A stretch of 64,000 nt of DNA from Mantamonas sphyraenae (Eukaryota > CRuMs > Mantamonadidae): positions 186,001 through 250,000 of the forward strand of contig JAPMXV010000009.1 of the NCBI GenBank assembly GCA_026936335.1, given 5' to 3'. Under the pieces are notes generated by a model. The model did not search any database. It saw nothing but the letters and a program-made list of their open reading frames with translations, and was not told the origin of the DNA. The position numbers and the translations under genes were made by a program. Shown piece after piece: positions 12,007 through 23,599 of the stretch (position 1 is the first letter of the stretch; each line of letters starts with the position of its first letter).

Positions 12007-12564
12007 ATGGGAAACTGCCTGCGTTCCAATCGGAACCGTGGTCAGGGAAACCGCGTGGGGGGCAATGGATACGACGAGAGCAGTTCACTGGCAAGCGGGG
12101 GTTCAAGCCGAGGCAAAGCAGAGCCCACCGAGGAAGAAAGGGAACGAATTCGCCAGCAGCAAGCAGACGCTGCGGAGAGACGGTACGTATGATTTGCGTC
12201 TCATGGCACAGCATGGAGCAAACAGCCCAACTGACACGTGGTGTGTTCCCATTCATTGGCCATGCGCTGATTTTGGTGGGCCCCCCTTAATTGCACGCAC
12301 ACGGCGTCGCAGAATGAAGCAGCAGCAGCAGCGGGGCGTTCAGAACGGAGGCGGTCGCCTTGCACGCCAAGCATCCAAGGGGGTTGAGAAGGACAAGCAC
12401 GAGATGGGTGGTGACAACAAGCCATTGCAGGTAAGAGGCGTCTCCGCGTGTCCAAGCAACACCAACAGCAAGGGCGGGCTTGTTTCTTGGTCCCAGCGCC
12501 GTTTTTCGGTGCCGCAAACTCACCGCGCGTGTGTTCCCCCCTTTCACAGTGGCGAATGGGATGA
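12007..12564 (+). CDS. SVIP: SVIP-like small p97/VCP-interacting protein
   Basis: Three exons, 12007-12182, 12313-12430 and 12550-12564, keep phase throughout and give 102 residues. The last exon is only 15 bases and encodes WRMG plus stop. The N-terminus MGNC has the Gly-2 for N-myristoylation and Cys-4 for palmitoylation. Residues 49-59 (RQQQADAAERR) match the VCP-interacting motif R-x5-A-A-x2-R exactly, followed by an RG a few residues on as in animal SVIP, and a Trp near the C-terminus. SVIP family proteins sit on ER or lysosomal membranes and inhibit or recruit the AAA ATPase p97 in ER-associated degradation. Each hallmark is visible; the overall assignment rests on short motifs because the protein is small. 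Confidence 0.72.
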
Positions 12565-12617
12565 GCTGGATCTGTTTGTTTTTGTTTCTTTCACAGTGCT
12601 GCTGTACATATCAACTG

Positions 12618-14319
12618 TCACTGGAACCCTATCTCCAAATCCGAATCGCTGTGCTCTCCTGCAGCGACGTCTGCACGTGTCTTGAGACCCATGTCGACTT
12701 CGCGGACGCCTCCTCCGCCGCCTCCGCCGCCCCCACGCCTTGCGGCATTCCCTTGTCGCCGTTGCCTTTGTCTCACGCGAGTGCTGCTGTGTGAGGTGGC
12801 GTAGTCATCGTCTCCCGGATCCTCCATGTCGTTGTCACCGTACTCCAGGTCCTCGCTGAACATCCCCGTGTCGTCGATGCTCTCCATGCGTGTGTGCAAA
12901 CGTGCCCCGTGCGCTCGTGATGCCTTTCCCGTCGTCCTCCTGCGTCCCATGGTCCCAGAGTCGTCCAGGTCCACCTCGTCGTCGTAGCGCACGTCGGACA
13001 AGGCTCCCGCCGCGGCCGCTGCCGATTCTTCGCTGTCTGCCGGTGATGCCAATCCCGATTGGTCGTAACTTGTGTTGTATCCTGTGCCTCCTCCAGCCCC
13101 GGAGGATGACAGGGCGTTTGCTCTGTTCTTGCTTCGTCCCTGTTTGCCTCCGTGCTTGCGATGTTGTTGTCGCTTTCCCTGCTTCTGCCTCCGCCCTGCT
13201 CCGCCTCCACCCAATGCCAGCCTGTCATCCATTCCATCGTCCATGTCGTCATCGTCATCCTCCTCCTCATCATCATCGTCATCATCATCGTCGTCGTCAT
13301 CATCGTCGTCGTCATCACCACGACGTCTTCCCCGCTTCTTCCGGTTGCTATCATCGTGATCATCATCATCATTGTCATCGTCATCGTCGCCCTCTCTCTT
13401 TCCTCCTCCTCCTCCTCCTCCTCCTTTCTTCTTCTTCTTTTTCTTCTTCTTCTTCACCACACCCGATTCGACCAGTGCGTCTTGCAGCGTGTTGCTCACC
13501 ACCTCCATCACATGTGACACGGACTCTGTTCGCATGCGTTCACGCACCGCTTGTTGCAGGTCACTGAACGACTTGATCCGTTGGTACCCAGACAGCTTGC
13601 CATCGCCATCGTTGCCTGCTCCTGCTCCTGCTGTGTTCTTTTGTGCCTGCCTGGCTGCTGCAAGCACAGACACTTGGCTCTCGCTGGCCCCGGCTGGTTC
13701 CAGCGAATCGCCACTGCCCCACCGGTACACAGTGCCACCACCGCCCATGCTAATGCTGTTGGAGCGTCTGGTCTCACTTCCACCCAACTCCTTGACCCGT
13801 CGCAGCGACTTGGGTGCCGGAGGCGTGGCTCCCGGCGGCCCCATCATCGCTGCCTCCAACCCAGGACTCTTCTTGCCCTTCTTTGGCGACGATGGACTGG
13901 ACGACGCCACAGTGGCGGTGGCGTTCGATGGCGACGTCGATGCCGCAGCAGTGCGTTGCTGTTCGTACGCCACCAGATTCGGCATGGAGGTGGTGTGGTG
14001 CATCCCACCCTGCTCTCCATCTTTGTTGTTGCCCGCCTTGGATTTCGCTTTGCCAGCGGCACCGTCCTTGGTTCGATCCAAAAACAGCGGCGACGTCGAC
14101 GCGTCGCCTGCCACCGCGCTTGCGTCACCCACACCGGCTCCATGCTCGCGAGCCAACACATCCAACACAAGCTGGGCCGGACTCTCGCCTCCCAGTGCCG
14201 TTCCGTTGCGCATGGCAGTGGTGCTGAGTGTCCCCGCGCCGGTCCCACCTGTGTTGTTTCTGTTGGTTGTCGTGTTGTGGTGGTTGCCCATTGTCGCTGC
14301 CTGTGTGTCTGTACCTGTA

Positions 14320-14354
<35 letters not shown>

Positions 14355-15146
14355 CCCCGATGCCACACCCCTGCGTCCCTTGCGCAGGTAGTCCTGGATG
14401 GCCAACCGTTGCAGTTCCACCTTTTCCACCAGCAATTTCTGCCGCTGCCGTTCCGCCTCCACACGTGCCACCGTCTCTTCCAACTTGTCATTGATGTGTT
14501 TGTGCACCACCCCCTCGCTGACACTCATCTGCCTCTCCACCGCCTCCAGGGTCAACGTCGCCCCCGTCCCCTGTCCCTGTCCGTCGGACATCAGAGCATG
14601 CTGCCGTCGCACTCGCTCCATGTGTGCCAGCTTCTCCTGTGCCTCAATGCCCTCCTGGAGCAGCTTCTCCATTTCGTCAAACAGCAGCAGCATCGTCACT
14701 TCCGCGTCGCTGAAGAACCCATTGCTGTTCAGCATCGCCTTCTTCTCGTGTTTGATCTCATTATACACCTGCTGCCATCGTCCTTCAAACTTCCCATGCA
14801 GTTGCTCAAACCGCGTGTTCACCAGCGTTTGCATGCTAAGTCCCAAACAAACCGGTGTGAGTTTCCTTTGGGGTGGGGGGGGCTGCACACTTTCATGTCT
14901 CTCTCCTCACAGCCACCCAACGCAGCTGCAGCCTGTCCACGCAAAACAACCCACCGTTCCATGGCATTCTTATACTCGTTGCGTTCCAGCTTCAGGTCGA
15001 GGATGTCTCCAAACATGCCTTGCATGCGTCGATCGACGTCTTTGCGGTGTGCAAGTTCAATCTCCAGCTTGGCCTGCGCCTCCTGTGACCTCGCACGCAG
15101 TGAGTGCCGTGTCAGACGGGTGTGTTGCGGGGGCATGTTCATGCAT

Positions 15147-15183
<37 letters not shown>

Positions 15184-15777
15184 TTCACACAGCAGCCAAC
15201 CATCACATGGAATGTGTGTGCGAAGCGAGGCAAAAAGGTTGCGTGCGGGTGATGCTGGTGATGAACCCTCCGACGACGACGAGGGACGACTTACCTGAGC
15301 CTGTCGCCTGAGCTGGACACCCCACCAGACCACGACAACGAGGGAAGTGCCTGCTGTGCTGATGCCCAACTGCATGAGCAAATCCCAGTGTTGGTTGCAC
15401 CAGGCCAGCACGTACGAGCCCCAGTGCTGGAGGTGACCCACGGCCTGCATCATCAGCTCCTCCAGCCCGAAACGACGCAGGAATTGCCGAATGTTACGCA
15501 GCAGAAGTGGCGAGATGCGTTTGAACAGGTCACTGATCCACTTGCGCAACACCTGGTCTGGTCGCCATCGGCTCGCCTGTGCGTTGAGGCTGGCTTCCAC
15601 CTTTGCACTTTGTCGCAGGTGCTGCACCACCGCTTGCTGCACTCGCGCCGCCCTTTTTGCCGTCTCACGCTTCGTCAGAGCCTTGGTGGCCCCTCCGCCC
15701 GCTCCACCTCCTCCGCCTCCACCACGGCTCTCGCCACCGTCCACCTCCGATGGCACTTGGATCGGTATGTCGCGCAT
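12618..15777 (-). CDS. Coiled-coil protein with one membrane segment and Asp/Lys tracts, unknown function
   Basis: Exons 15777-15295, 15082-14955 and 14835-12618 fit in phase; 942 residues. The N-terminal 161 residues hold a Gly-rich patch, a basic amphipathic region and a hydrophobic segment (GTSLVVVVWWGVQL, near 148-160) just before exon 2. Residues about 162-330 form heptad-rich coiled coil (EAQAKLEIELAHRKD..., LLVEKVELQRLAIQ). The C-terminal half is low complexity: a (GT)n Gly-Thr run, a ten-Lys run, then long Asp runs mixed with KKRGRRRG, and a final acidic tail. This gives alternating strongly basic and strongly acidic blocks. I do not recognise a family. Intron 1 holds a CA/TG repeat (15149-15180). 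Starts 65 bases from PIG-Q on the other strand. Confidence 0.7.
13240..13460. repeat. Asp- and Lys-coding trinucleotide tract
   Basis: On the minus strand: imperfect GAT/GAC runs giving long poly-Asp stretches, a basic island, a second Asp run, then AAG/AAA giving about ten Lys and GGA giving eight Gly, all inside one exon. Prone to length change. Confidence 0.85.
15149..15180. repeat. (CA)n microsatellite in intron 1 of the Asp/Lys coiled-coil gene
   Basis: Sixteen units; transcript sense is (GU)n, in the middle of the 212-base intron. Confidence 0.95.
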
Positions 15778-15842
15778 TGGTGCGTGCGGCGCCACCTCGC
15801 CCAAACCACGACGAAGGAACACACACACACACACAGTCACGC
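15778..15842. promoter_or_regulatory. Divergent promoter gap (coiled-coil gene / PIG-Q)
   Basis: Sixty-five bases between start codons, with GGCGCC at 15788-15793 and a short CA repeat. No TATA-like sequence. Confidence 0.55.
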
Positions 15843-18437
15843 ATGGATTCGTCAGTGTCGTTGGGGACATCGAATCGGGCGGCCAGCAGTGTGCCTGCGT
15901 TGTCCAAGTCGACCAACAGCATGCAGACGCGTGTGTACTGGCCACGTCACTGTGCCAACTCGCCTTCGGGCTTCATTGTCGGCTGGAACCCACGCAAGTT
16001 CAACGCCTGCGTGGCCACCATTGTGCCAGGTGTGGACTACACCCTTCTCCACAGAGTCTTGGCCTCCTTTGCCAAGCAGCCAAAGTACGCCACCCTCTTT
16101 GGCTTTGTCGGAGGGCCCCCCGAGATCATCGGCAAATGGACCAACCGCTCTGGCGGCGCGGCAAACAACACCACCTCTGGTTCCTCGTCACCATCCTCCT
16201 CCTCCTCATCATCATCATCATCATCACCATCCTCCTCATCATCATCATCATCCTCCTCTTTCTCATCCTCCTCCTCCAGTCACATGGATACGGCAGGGAT
16301 GGTGGATAGCAAGGTGAAGCAAGCAGCCGACCTGTGGCTGAATCTCAACGCATCGGCAAGCGGCCCACGGCTCACCGAAGTTTACTGCTGCGGGTACCGA
16401 TATCGTACTGCGTTGCATCTTGTGTATTACGATCAGCCACACACGGAGGATTGGTTTGCGGCTCGGCAGGCGTCACTGGACCCCACAGACTACCGGGAAG
16501 ATGGGAGCATGGTGGTGCACGCACACTCGGAGGGCACACACATGGGATTGAGTGCAGTGAACGTCATTACACGGAGGGATGACGACGACGCATTGCCAGG
16601 CATGTCATCGTCACGACCTGTACAACGGACAAGTGACCTCGAGTGGACGTTGCGTCAGATCAACCTCAGCCAACCCATCGAAGAGTGCATTCTCCATGCC
16701 GTGCGTTCGCTCATGGACAATGACGACGATGGCGTCAACGAAGCCGGCGTGCACAATAGCAACAGTGACTCGCACGCGTTGTCAGTGTCATCGTCACACG
16801 TCGAACGAGAGGCGCAGCGGGACAACGATTCCAGCGCCGTCTCGTCCACCACCACCACCACCACCACCACCTCTTTGTCCACAGGACACAGCAGCAGTGC
16901 CACCCCGTTGGCAGACAGGGAACCACAGTGGCTCACCAACAAGGTGGCCGTGGATGGAAGCGAGTTGGAAAGCCGGGTATGGCAACAGGAGCAACGTGCA
17001 GCGAGGCATGAGGGCACCGTGTGGCAAACAGTGGACAACGCTCGCCGGTTGTTGTCTGAAGCCACCATTCTGGTGTTGGTCATGTACCGTGCCTTTCTTC
17101 AGGTCATCCTGTACCTGTTGCACGCCGAGTTGCCGCTGTGGCTGGGGGGCGGCCGACTGTCCGATCGTACGGGATTCACCGCACAGCTGGAGATCCGAGT
17201 GGCGGAAATGTCCACCTGGCCGCGACGATGGATGGATTACAAACGGCGGTGGAAGTTTACGCACGGCAACCGTGCGGTGCGTCTGGCCTTCTACAACAGT
17301 GTGGCCGTGGTTGTGTTGGATGTGCTCATCGGCATGCTCCTGGGCTACCTGCTGTGGATGCACATCGACGCATGCGAGGATCACATGTACACGTTGCAGT
17401 CCAGGTACAACGCATGGCTTACAGATTGGATCACATGGCTCATGGGATGGCCTGCCGGTCTCAAACTCAACGACCACCTCGACAGCTTCTATGGCAATGT
17501 TTGCAAAACATGCATTGCCCTCTGGCAGGCGTTGATCGTGTACATGCGCCCTGCGGTGCGTATGCTGTTGCAGGCGCTGTCCATGTGTGGCATGCTGGGT
17601 GCGTGTGCCATCTTTGGGTTGACCTCGGATATTCTGGCGTTTCTCACCGCACACGTGTTTGCCTTTTACAACACCGTGGCGCTGTTGTACAGCGTGCAAT
17701 TGGGTGTTATCATGGCGTTGTACCGATTGTTTATGGGCAAGAAGAAGAATGTGCTGCGCAACCGGGTGGACAACTGTGAATACGACCTGGAACAGACGCT
17801 GCTTGGCACCCTGCTGTTTGTGGTCAACTTCTTCCTGTTTCCCACCACCACTGTCTACTACCTGTTTTTCATCAGCTCCCGCGTGGTCATCCTCGGCCTC
17901 CACAGCATCCTCACCACGCTGGTCATCCTCCTCAGCCACGCCCCCATTGCAACCCTCCTCATCTGGATCTTCAAACCCTACCGCCTCCCCGGTGGCATTT
18001 ACGTCGCCATCCACAAGCGCACCAACAGCAACAGCAGCAAGACAAGCGCTGCCGACGCTCCCGTCATCACCGAGCCTCCTCCCAACAGCCTTGGCACTGC
18101 AATTGCAGGCAACCAGGAGCTGCCGGCCAAGGGTAAAGGTCGATGGAAGGCCATGATGCGCTCGCGTGCCACCTACCTCCGCCTGTGTCAACGCAGACTG
18201 CCTCTCCACCACATTTTCTTTCAATACGCAGCCTTGTGGCGCATTTGCACCGACCACTACCGACCGTCGCAGCTCGTGTCGTCGGGCCTCACGGGTCAGC
18301 CTGTACCCACGTCGCCTCCGCTTGTGTATCCCAAGTTTGAGATCCGTGCGGTGTCGTCTCTGGTGGACTTTTGGCTGTTTCTCAAGTTGCACGTGTCGCC
18401 TGTGCCCTTCCACGTGGAGAAAACAAAGCTCGATTGA
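15843..18437 (+). CDS. PIGQ: GPI-GlcNAc transferase subunit Q (PIG-Q/Gpi1)
   Basis: A single open frame from ATG 15843, 864 residues, no intron seen. Residues about 530-730 carry the Gpi1 domain: GWPAGLKLN, a string of hydrophobic helices, YRLFMGKKKNVLRNRVD, YDLEQTLLGTLLF and FKPYRLPGGI, matching the conserved core of PIG-Q. PIG-Q is part of the ER complex that adds GlcNAc to phosphatidylinositol, the first step of GPI-anchor synthesis; it stabilises the PIG-A/C/H core. The N-terminal half is longer than usual and includes a run of about 35 Ser (TCN codons, 16190-16280) and an eight-Thr tract. The ORF could extend upstream of 15843, but that would overlap the divergent neighbour's first exon. 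Confidence 0.93.
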   Translation: MDSSVSLGTSNRAASSVPALSKSTNSMQTRVYWPRHCANSPSGFIVGWNPRKFNACVATIVPGVDYTLLHRVLASFAKQPKYATLFGFVGGPPEIIGKWTNRSGGAANNTTSGSSSPSSSSSSSSSSSPSSSSSSSSSSFSSSSSSHMDTAGMVDSKVKQAADLWLNLNASASGPRLTEVYCCGYRYRTALHLVYYDQPHTEDWFAARQASLDPTDYREDGSMVVHAHSEGTHMGLSAVNVITRRDDDDALPGMSSSRPVQRTSDLEWTLRQINLSQPIEECILHAVRSLMDNDDDGVNEAGVHNSNSDSHALSVSSSHVEREAQRDNDSSAVSSTTTTTTTTSLSTGHSSSATPLADREPQWLTNKVAVDGSELESRVWQQEQRAARHEGTVWQTVDNARRLLSEATILVLVMYRAFLQVILYLLHAELPLWLGGGRLSDRTGFTAQLEIRVAEMSTWPRRWMDYKRRWKFTHGNRAVRLAFYNSVAVVVLDVLIGMLLGYLLWMHIDACEDHMYTLQSRYNAWLTDWITWLMGWPAGLKLNDHLDSFYGNVCKTCIALWQALIVYMRPAVRMLLQALSMCGMLGACAIFGLTSDILAFLTAHVFAFYNTVALLYSVQLGVIMALYRLFMGKKKNVLRNRVDNCEYDLEQTLLGTLLFVVNFFLFPTTTVYYLFFISSRVVILGLHSILTTLVILLSHAPIATLLIWIFKPYRLPGGIYVAIHKRTNSNSSKTSAADAPVITEPPPNSLGTAIAGNQELPAKGKGRWKAMMRSRATYLRLCQRRLPLHHIFFQYAALWRICTDHYRPSQLVSSGLTGQPVPTSPPLVYPKFEIRAVSSLVDFWLFLKLHVSPVPFHVEKTKLD

Positions 18438-18523
18438 TGCCATTTTTGTTGTGGTGGTGGTGGTCGTGGATGAGCCTCATTCCCTCTTCCCTTCCCCTCT
18501 CCGCCGCCCCTCCTTCTTGTCCA

Positions 18524-20679
18524 TCAGCCATCGACTTCCAACTCCACCTGCATTTGCGGCAATTGCGCCTGACTCGATCGCAGCGGGGAGCGTGGCGAAC
18601 TGCGTGGTGATCGTGAGCGCACCGTCTTCTTTGCAAACAGAAACGGCGACTCTTGCATCACGTCCCGAAAGGGCAAGTAGACCATGTCTTCCGCCTGTGT
18701 GTGTTTCAACGCCTCATATGCGCTCTCATCTGCACCCATTCCGCCACCTCCTGCACCACCGCCTCCGCCTCCACCGCTTCGACCTCCTCGGCGTGCCGTT
18801 GTCAACCGTGACGACGATCCACTGCCGTCGTCCCCCTCATCTCCTGCGTCGATGGTGGGCAACGAGCCCAGGCTGCCATACCCGCTGCCCAGGCGTCCCA
18901 AACTGCCGCCGCTCCCGCTTGGTGTCATCCCACCCTTGGCAGACGATGATGACGATGAGGAGGATGATGATGATGTGTTCGCGTTGTTGTTGTTGTTGTT
19001 GGTCGTGCTGCCGCTGCTGGTCGTCGTCGTCGTCGTCGTCGTCATCTTACCCGTCTCCACGTTGAGCGTCTGTGAGAGCATCTTGGAGCTGGAGGAGGAT
19101 ACGGAGCCGCGAGATCGCAGGGTGGAGCGCCTGCGGGCGGTCTTTTTGGACATTGCCTGACTGGCATACAGGTGTGTGATGAGGGGCGACTGGGCACGTA
19201 CGGCGGCATGGATGGTGCTCTTGTGCTTGTTGGTGACCTTTTTCGTCGCGAACGGCGCACCTTGCCCTTGCCCTTGACCTTGCCTTGGATGCCACGGTAG
19301 CCACCGACGCCATGCAGGGAGTAGCTAAAGTCGTCGGCGTCCTCCTCTTCATCCGAGCTCACGTACTCGTCTGTGTTTTGTTTGCGGTTGACCACCAGGT
19401 TCACCTTGGGGATGTCGTCCGTGCCGTGGTAGCGACGGATGTACAACTCCTTCAGCGTGGGCATCTTTTCCTTGGCGTGGTACTTTCGCTTCTCCAGGTT
19501 GAAGAAGCGTGTCCTGTACATGCGTCCCATCTCCGACTCAATCAGCCGGTAGTACTTGCCGTTGAACAGGATGAACAGCAGCTTGATCGTAAACTCACAC
19601 ATGGTTTCGTAGAACACCTCTTCACGCAGTGGCTTCTTGGCCAGCAAGCGTGCATAGTCCATCAGAATGGACGAGTAGGCAGAAGCCATCGACGCCAGGC
19701 AACCCTTCATGTCTTCCTGTGCCTGGTCCAACTCCTCCTCCAATTCGGCCCTGCTCTTGCTCGATTGGCCCTCTGTGTCATTGCCTCCGCCTCCACCTCC
19801 GCTTCCACCCCCATTGCTTGTGTTGCCCGATGTGCCATTGTGGCTGTGACTGTGGCTGAGACCGGAGGTGTCCTTCTCCTCTTCCAGCTCCTTGAGGGCA
19901 TCTGCTGCTTGTCGCTTGCGGAAGAAGCATCCAAAGTAAAAGATGGTGGCCATCAGGTAGCGATTGAACACATCGCTGTCGTACAGCTTCATGAACAGGG
20001 TGTGTGGTCCTGTGACGTCGCCCACCACCATGTTCATCTTTCGCAGCTCGTTGCACGTCACTTTGGTCAATGCCAAATCTGCCACGGGGGGGGAGGGGAG
20101 GGTCCATCAGTGCCATTGTCAGTGTCATTGACCAGGGTGTGGTGTGACGCATCGCCACCCCCGCAATGAGCTCTGTGCAAACTCGACACTTACCCTTTGC
20201 CTCACGAAACTTGAACACCGCCGGCGCCCGTCGCTCAGCTTCAACCTCCGCTTCCGTGCGCTTGCCGAATGACGACACCCCCAACAGACCTGTGCTCCCG
20301 TACCGACTGTGTGCATCCAGCCAGCGACAGCAGGCGTGGCTGTGAGTTTGCTTCCTTTCCTTCCAAATGAACCGTTGGCCCTACCACAGGTAAACACGCC
20401 ACAGGACGCATGCAACGTCCCACACAGACAAGCAAACACATGGAGGAGGCACATTTCATGCATGCATGCAAGGTGGGTGGACACACACGCGGGCGAACCC
20501 TACCTGGATCGGTCATCGCTACTGGCAAACGAAGTGATGGAATCCTGACGGATGCGCAGCTTGCCGGGGACGCTGGAGCGGTCGAGGTCTGAGCCCAGGC
20601 GGTTTGAAGCGGCAATGGACAGGCGCCGTGGCGTGGCTGGTTCGACCACTGTGTTTGGAACCCCGGCAGAGTTGTCCAT
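18524..20679 (-). CDS. PPP1R36-like protein phosphatase 1 regulatory protein (one apparent -1 frameshift)
   Basis: Exons 20679-20504, 20306-20194 and 20078-18524 keep phase. The central part (NRYLMATIFYFGCFF, then a linker, AYSSILMDYARLL, EVFYETMCEFTIKLLFILF, YYRLIESEMGRMYRTRFFN) follows the order of the PPP1R36/PPPI-inhibitor family, which binds PP1 and is linked to cilia and testis in animals. The frame breaks at a run of five A (19239-19243 on this strand's complement): six A would join RSRRK directly to KVTNKHKSTIHAAVRAQSP, which matches the family's C-terminal segment. With that base the model is exactly 614 residues. The C-terminus is poly-Thr/Asn/Ser and Gly-rich. Family assignment is from remembered pattern, not alignment. 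Divergent from PPP4R1, 118 bases between starts. Confidence 0.6.
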
Positions 20680-20797
20680 GCGCGGTGTTGGCGTTGGCTG
20701 AGCCACAGCAAACAGCCCCTCGCACACACATACCCGCGCACATTCAACCCGTGTCTGTGTCGAATTATATCGAGACATTTGTCGAGACACACACAGC
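20680..20797. promoter_or_regulatory. Divergent promoter gap (PPP1R36-like / PPP4R1)
   Basis: 118 bases. GTTGGCTGAGCC at 20693-20704 resembles a motif in the 46274-46326 gap, and TCGAGACA occurs twice near the PPP4R1 side. Confidence 0.5.
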
Positions 20798-23588
20798 ATG
20801 TTTAGTTTCGAGTATGGCGAGGAGGAGGAGGAGTATGAGGAAGAGCTCTTCTTCTACGACAACCTGACGCCCATCGAGAGGCTGACCGAGTTTGTCATCC
20901 ACTCGGACATCCCCGTGCAAAGGTAGGTCACGCGTGGGGTGTGAAATGTGTGTGTGTGCGAGAGAGAGAGAGAGAGGGTGTGAGTGTGCAGAGCCGAAGA
21001 AGCGGGAAACGGAGTTGAAGATCCTGACGCGCGCGCACCGCAATTGGCATGGTTGCCTCGTGCGGACCTTGGCGCAAACAGGGTGAGCACACTGCAGCGG
21101 TTGAGTTCGATTGCGCGTGAGGTGGGCTTCAACGACACATGCGACCAAATCCTGCCCATTATGGAACAGCTGAGCACAGACCAAGGTGGGTTGGAGCATT
21201 CCGTTTTCGGCGGCTTGATGTTCAGCAGCCGCGCACGGCTCGCCATGACCCGCATTCCACACACACGTCGCACCCGATCGCATCACATGGGCACACATTG
21301 TGCAAGGGCGAATCAACAGGCTTTCAGCGTGTCTGTGTGGTTCATGCGAGGGCGTTGAACCGTGCCGCAGAAGGAATCGACCCTCTTGGGGCCTCTGACA
21401 CAGCGTGTCAACACATCACACCCTCGCACACACGATCACATACACACCATGATGCACACCCACAGAGTTCTCCATTCGCATGGTGACAGCAGAGCAGCTG
21501 GTGCCGATAGCCGAGTTTCTGCAAGAGGTGAGTGGGGAGAGGGCGAAGGAATGCAGAGGCGAGAGCCGCGCGCGACCGGGAAGTGGGCCGAGGCACCGAC
21601 GAGGCCAAAACGGGGACCCGTGGCAGGCGTGCACATGACACGGAAACAATGCAATGAGATACTAACAGGGCAAGTGGGGGGTTGGCGGCTCACAGTATGA
21701 CGACCAGGGAATCTCGTATGTGGAGAATCGTGTGATTCCGCTGTGCATTGATCTTGCGCAGGACAACACGACGGAGGTGCGTGAGGCAGCTGTGCACTCG
21801 TTCATTGTGTGTGTGAAAATGCTACCGTTGCACCAACTGGAAGGGGCGGTGTTGCCCGTGCTGTCGCAGTTTGCGTCGTCGAGCATCGACGAAGACTTGC
21901 GCTCGCTGTCGATGACAATCGTGGACCAGCTGGCAGAGAGTTTGGACGCCGATGTGTTGCTTCACAACTGTCTGCCCCATGTGTTGGATCTGGCGGACGA
22001 CCCCATCTTCCGTGTGCGCAAGGCGGTGGTGGGCAACCTGCAGGGGTTGTCGCGGCACATTGCGCCCGTGGACGCCGAGGCGCAGGTGCTGCCTCTGTTT
22101 CAAGCGTTGGCACAGGACGAGATTTGGGGAGTGCGCAAGGCTGCGTGTGAGGCCATTGTGGGACTGTGCGAATGCTACCCGGTGGAGGTGCGCACGGCCC
22201 AGCTGCAGGCCATCTTTGTGGACTTTCTCAACGACCAGTCGCGGTGGGTGCGCAGTTCGGCACACGAACACTTGGGTCACTTCATTTCCTTGCTGGCTGA
22301 GGACAAGCACAGCATTGATGCGCGACTGGTGAAGCAGTTTCTGGACATGGCCGGCAGTGGGGCCACCCTGCACACGGACGCAGACACGCCGGTGATGTGT
22401 GCCTTCAACTTCCCCGCCGTGTTGTGGTCGTTGGGTGCAGAGCGGTGGGAGGAGTTGCGTCCCAGCTACGAAGCGTTGTGCAAGGACATGCAGTGGAAGG
22501 TCAGGCGCACTCTTGCCTTTTCCATCCACGAATTTGCAGGCATTCTGGGACCCGAAATCAGTGAGAAGCAGCTGTTGCCTGCGTTTGACATGTTCATTCG
22601 CGACCTCGACGAGGTGCGCGTGGGCTGTGTCACCCACCTGGCCGACTTTGTCTCCAAACTCAATGGCAGTGCACGCGAAGAGGTCATTCCACTTATCCAG
22701 GGTGTGGAGGAGGACAGTGCCAACAACTGGCGCATGCGTGAGCTTCTGGCCAAACAGATTGCCGCCTTTTGCGTGCAGTTTGCGGCTCCATCCCTTGCCG
22801 AGGTCATTGTGCCCATGTGGCGTCGACTGCTCCAGGATCCCGTCAGCAGTGTGCGTGTGGCCGCCTGTGCCGCCACAGCCACCGTGCTCACTGTTGTGGA
22901 CCGCGATGCACTCGTGAGCGAGCTTGCCATGCTCGCCAACAGCTCTGCCCACCGTCAGCGCCAGGTGTATCTTGCCTGTGCGCCTGCCTTTGTACATGTG
23001 CTCAACGCAGCCAAGTTTGAGGAAGCCGTGTTGCCTGTGCTGTCCACTCTGGCTCAGGACCCCGTGGCCAACGTGCGTCTCAAGCTTGCCCAACTCCTGG
23101 CTGGATGGGCAACCGCAGGCGCTGCCACAGCGGCCTCCCAGATCAAGGAGATGCTCGAGTTGCTGTCACGCGACACAGACAGCGATGTGCAGTACAACGC
23201 CCTCGTGGGGCTGGAGAGTGTCAAGGAGCACCTGCAGGCGGCCGGACAAGGAAGCAGCCACGGGAACAACGAGAACAACGGGCCTTCGTCCTCGTCCTCG
23301 TCATCCTCGTCGTCGGATGACCCAGTGGTGCCTGCCCTCAAGGTGAATACGCGTAAGGAGGATACCGTTGCTGGTCATGTACAGAGTCCCAGGACAGCGG
23401 AGCTTGCCAACCAAGAGGATCAGACGAACCACCGCTCACCCAGGGAGGCCCTCCTGGCTGCAGGAGACGCCGGCGGCACGGGCAGTGTGGATAGCGACGC
23501 AGAGTCGGAAGCCACTCTGAGTGATTACGATGAGGATGAGGACAGTGACGAGGCAGAGGCAGTGTTCAGCGACGAAGAAAACCACTGA
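20798..23588 (+). CDS. PPP4R1: Protein phosphatase 4 regulatory subunit 1 (HEAT repeats)
   Basis: Exons 20798-20922, 21082-21185, 21466-21527 and 21696-23588 fit in phase; 727 residues. After an acidic start (YGEEEEEYEEELFFYD) the protein is a HEAT solenoid. Diagnostic stretches are DPIFRVRKAVVGNL, DEIWGVRKAACEA, QSRWVRSSAHEHLG and especially DMQWKVRRTLAFSIHE followed by LDEVRVG, which correspond closely to animal PPP4R1. That subunit binds PP4 catalytic subunit and targets it to substrates such as HDAC3 or IKK in animals. The C-terminal 110 residues are Ser- and acid-rich and probably disordered. It is shorter than the human form because the long disordered insert between HEAT blocks is absent. 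The stop codon is 11 bases from the convergent ankyrin gene. Confidence 0.88.
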
Positions 23589-23599
23589 GTGCAAGTTGT

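Noticed and set aside
13551-15311. Long plus-strand frame opposite the Asp/Lys coiled-coil gene
   Set aside because: No domain, and it crosses two well-supported introns of the minus-strand gene.
16794-18443. Long minus-strand frame opposite PIG-Q
   Set aside because: PIG-Q signature motifs are on the plus strand; the reverse frame is His/Gln-rich without motifs.
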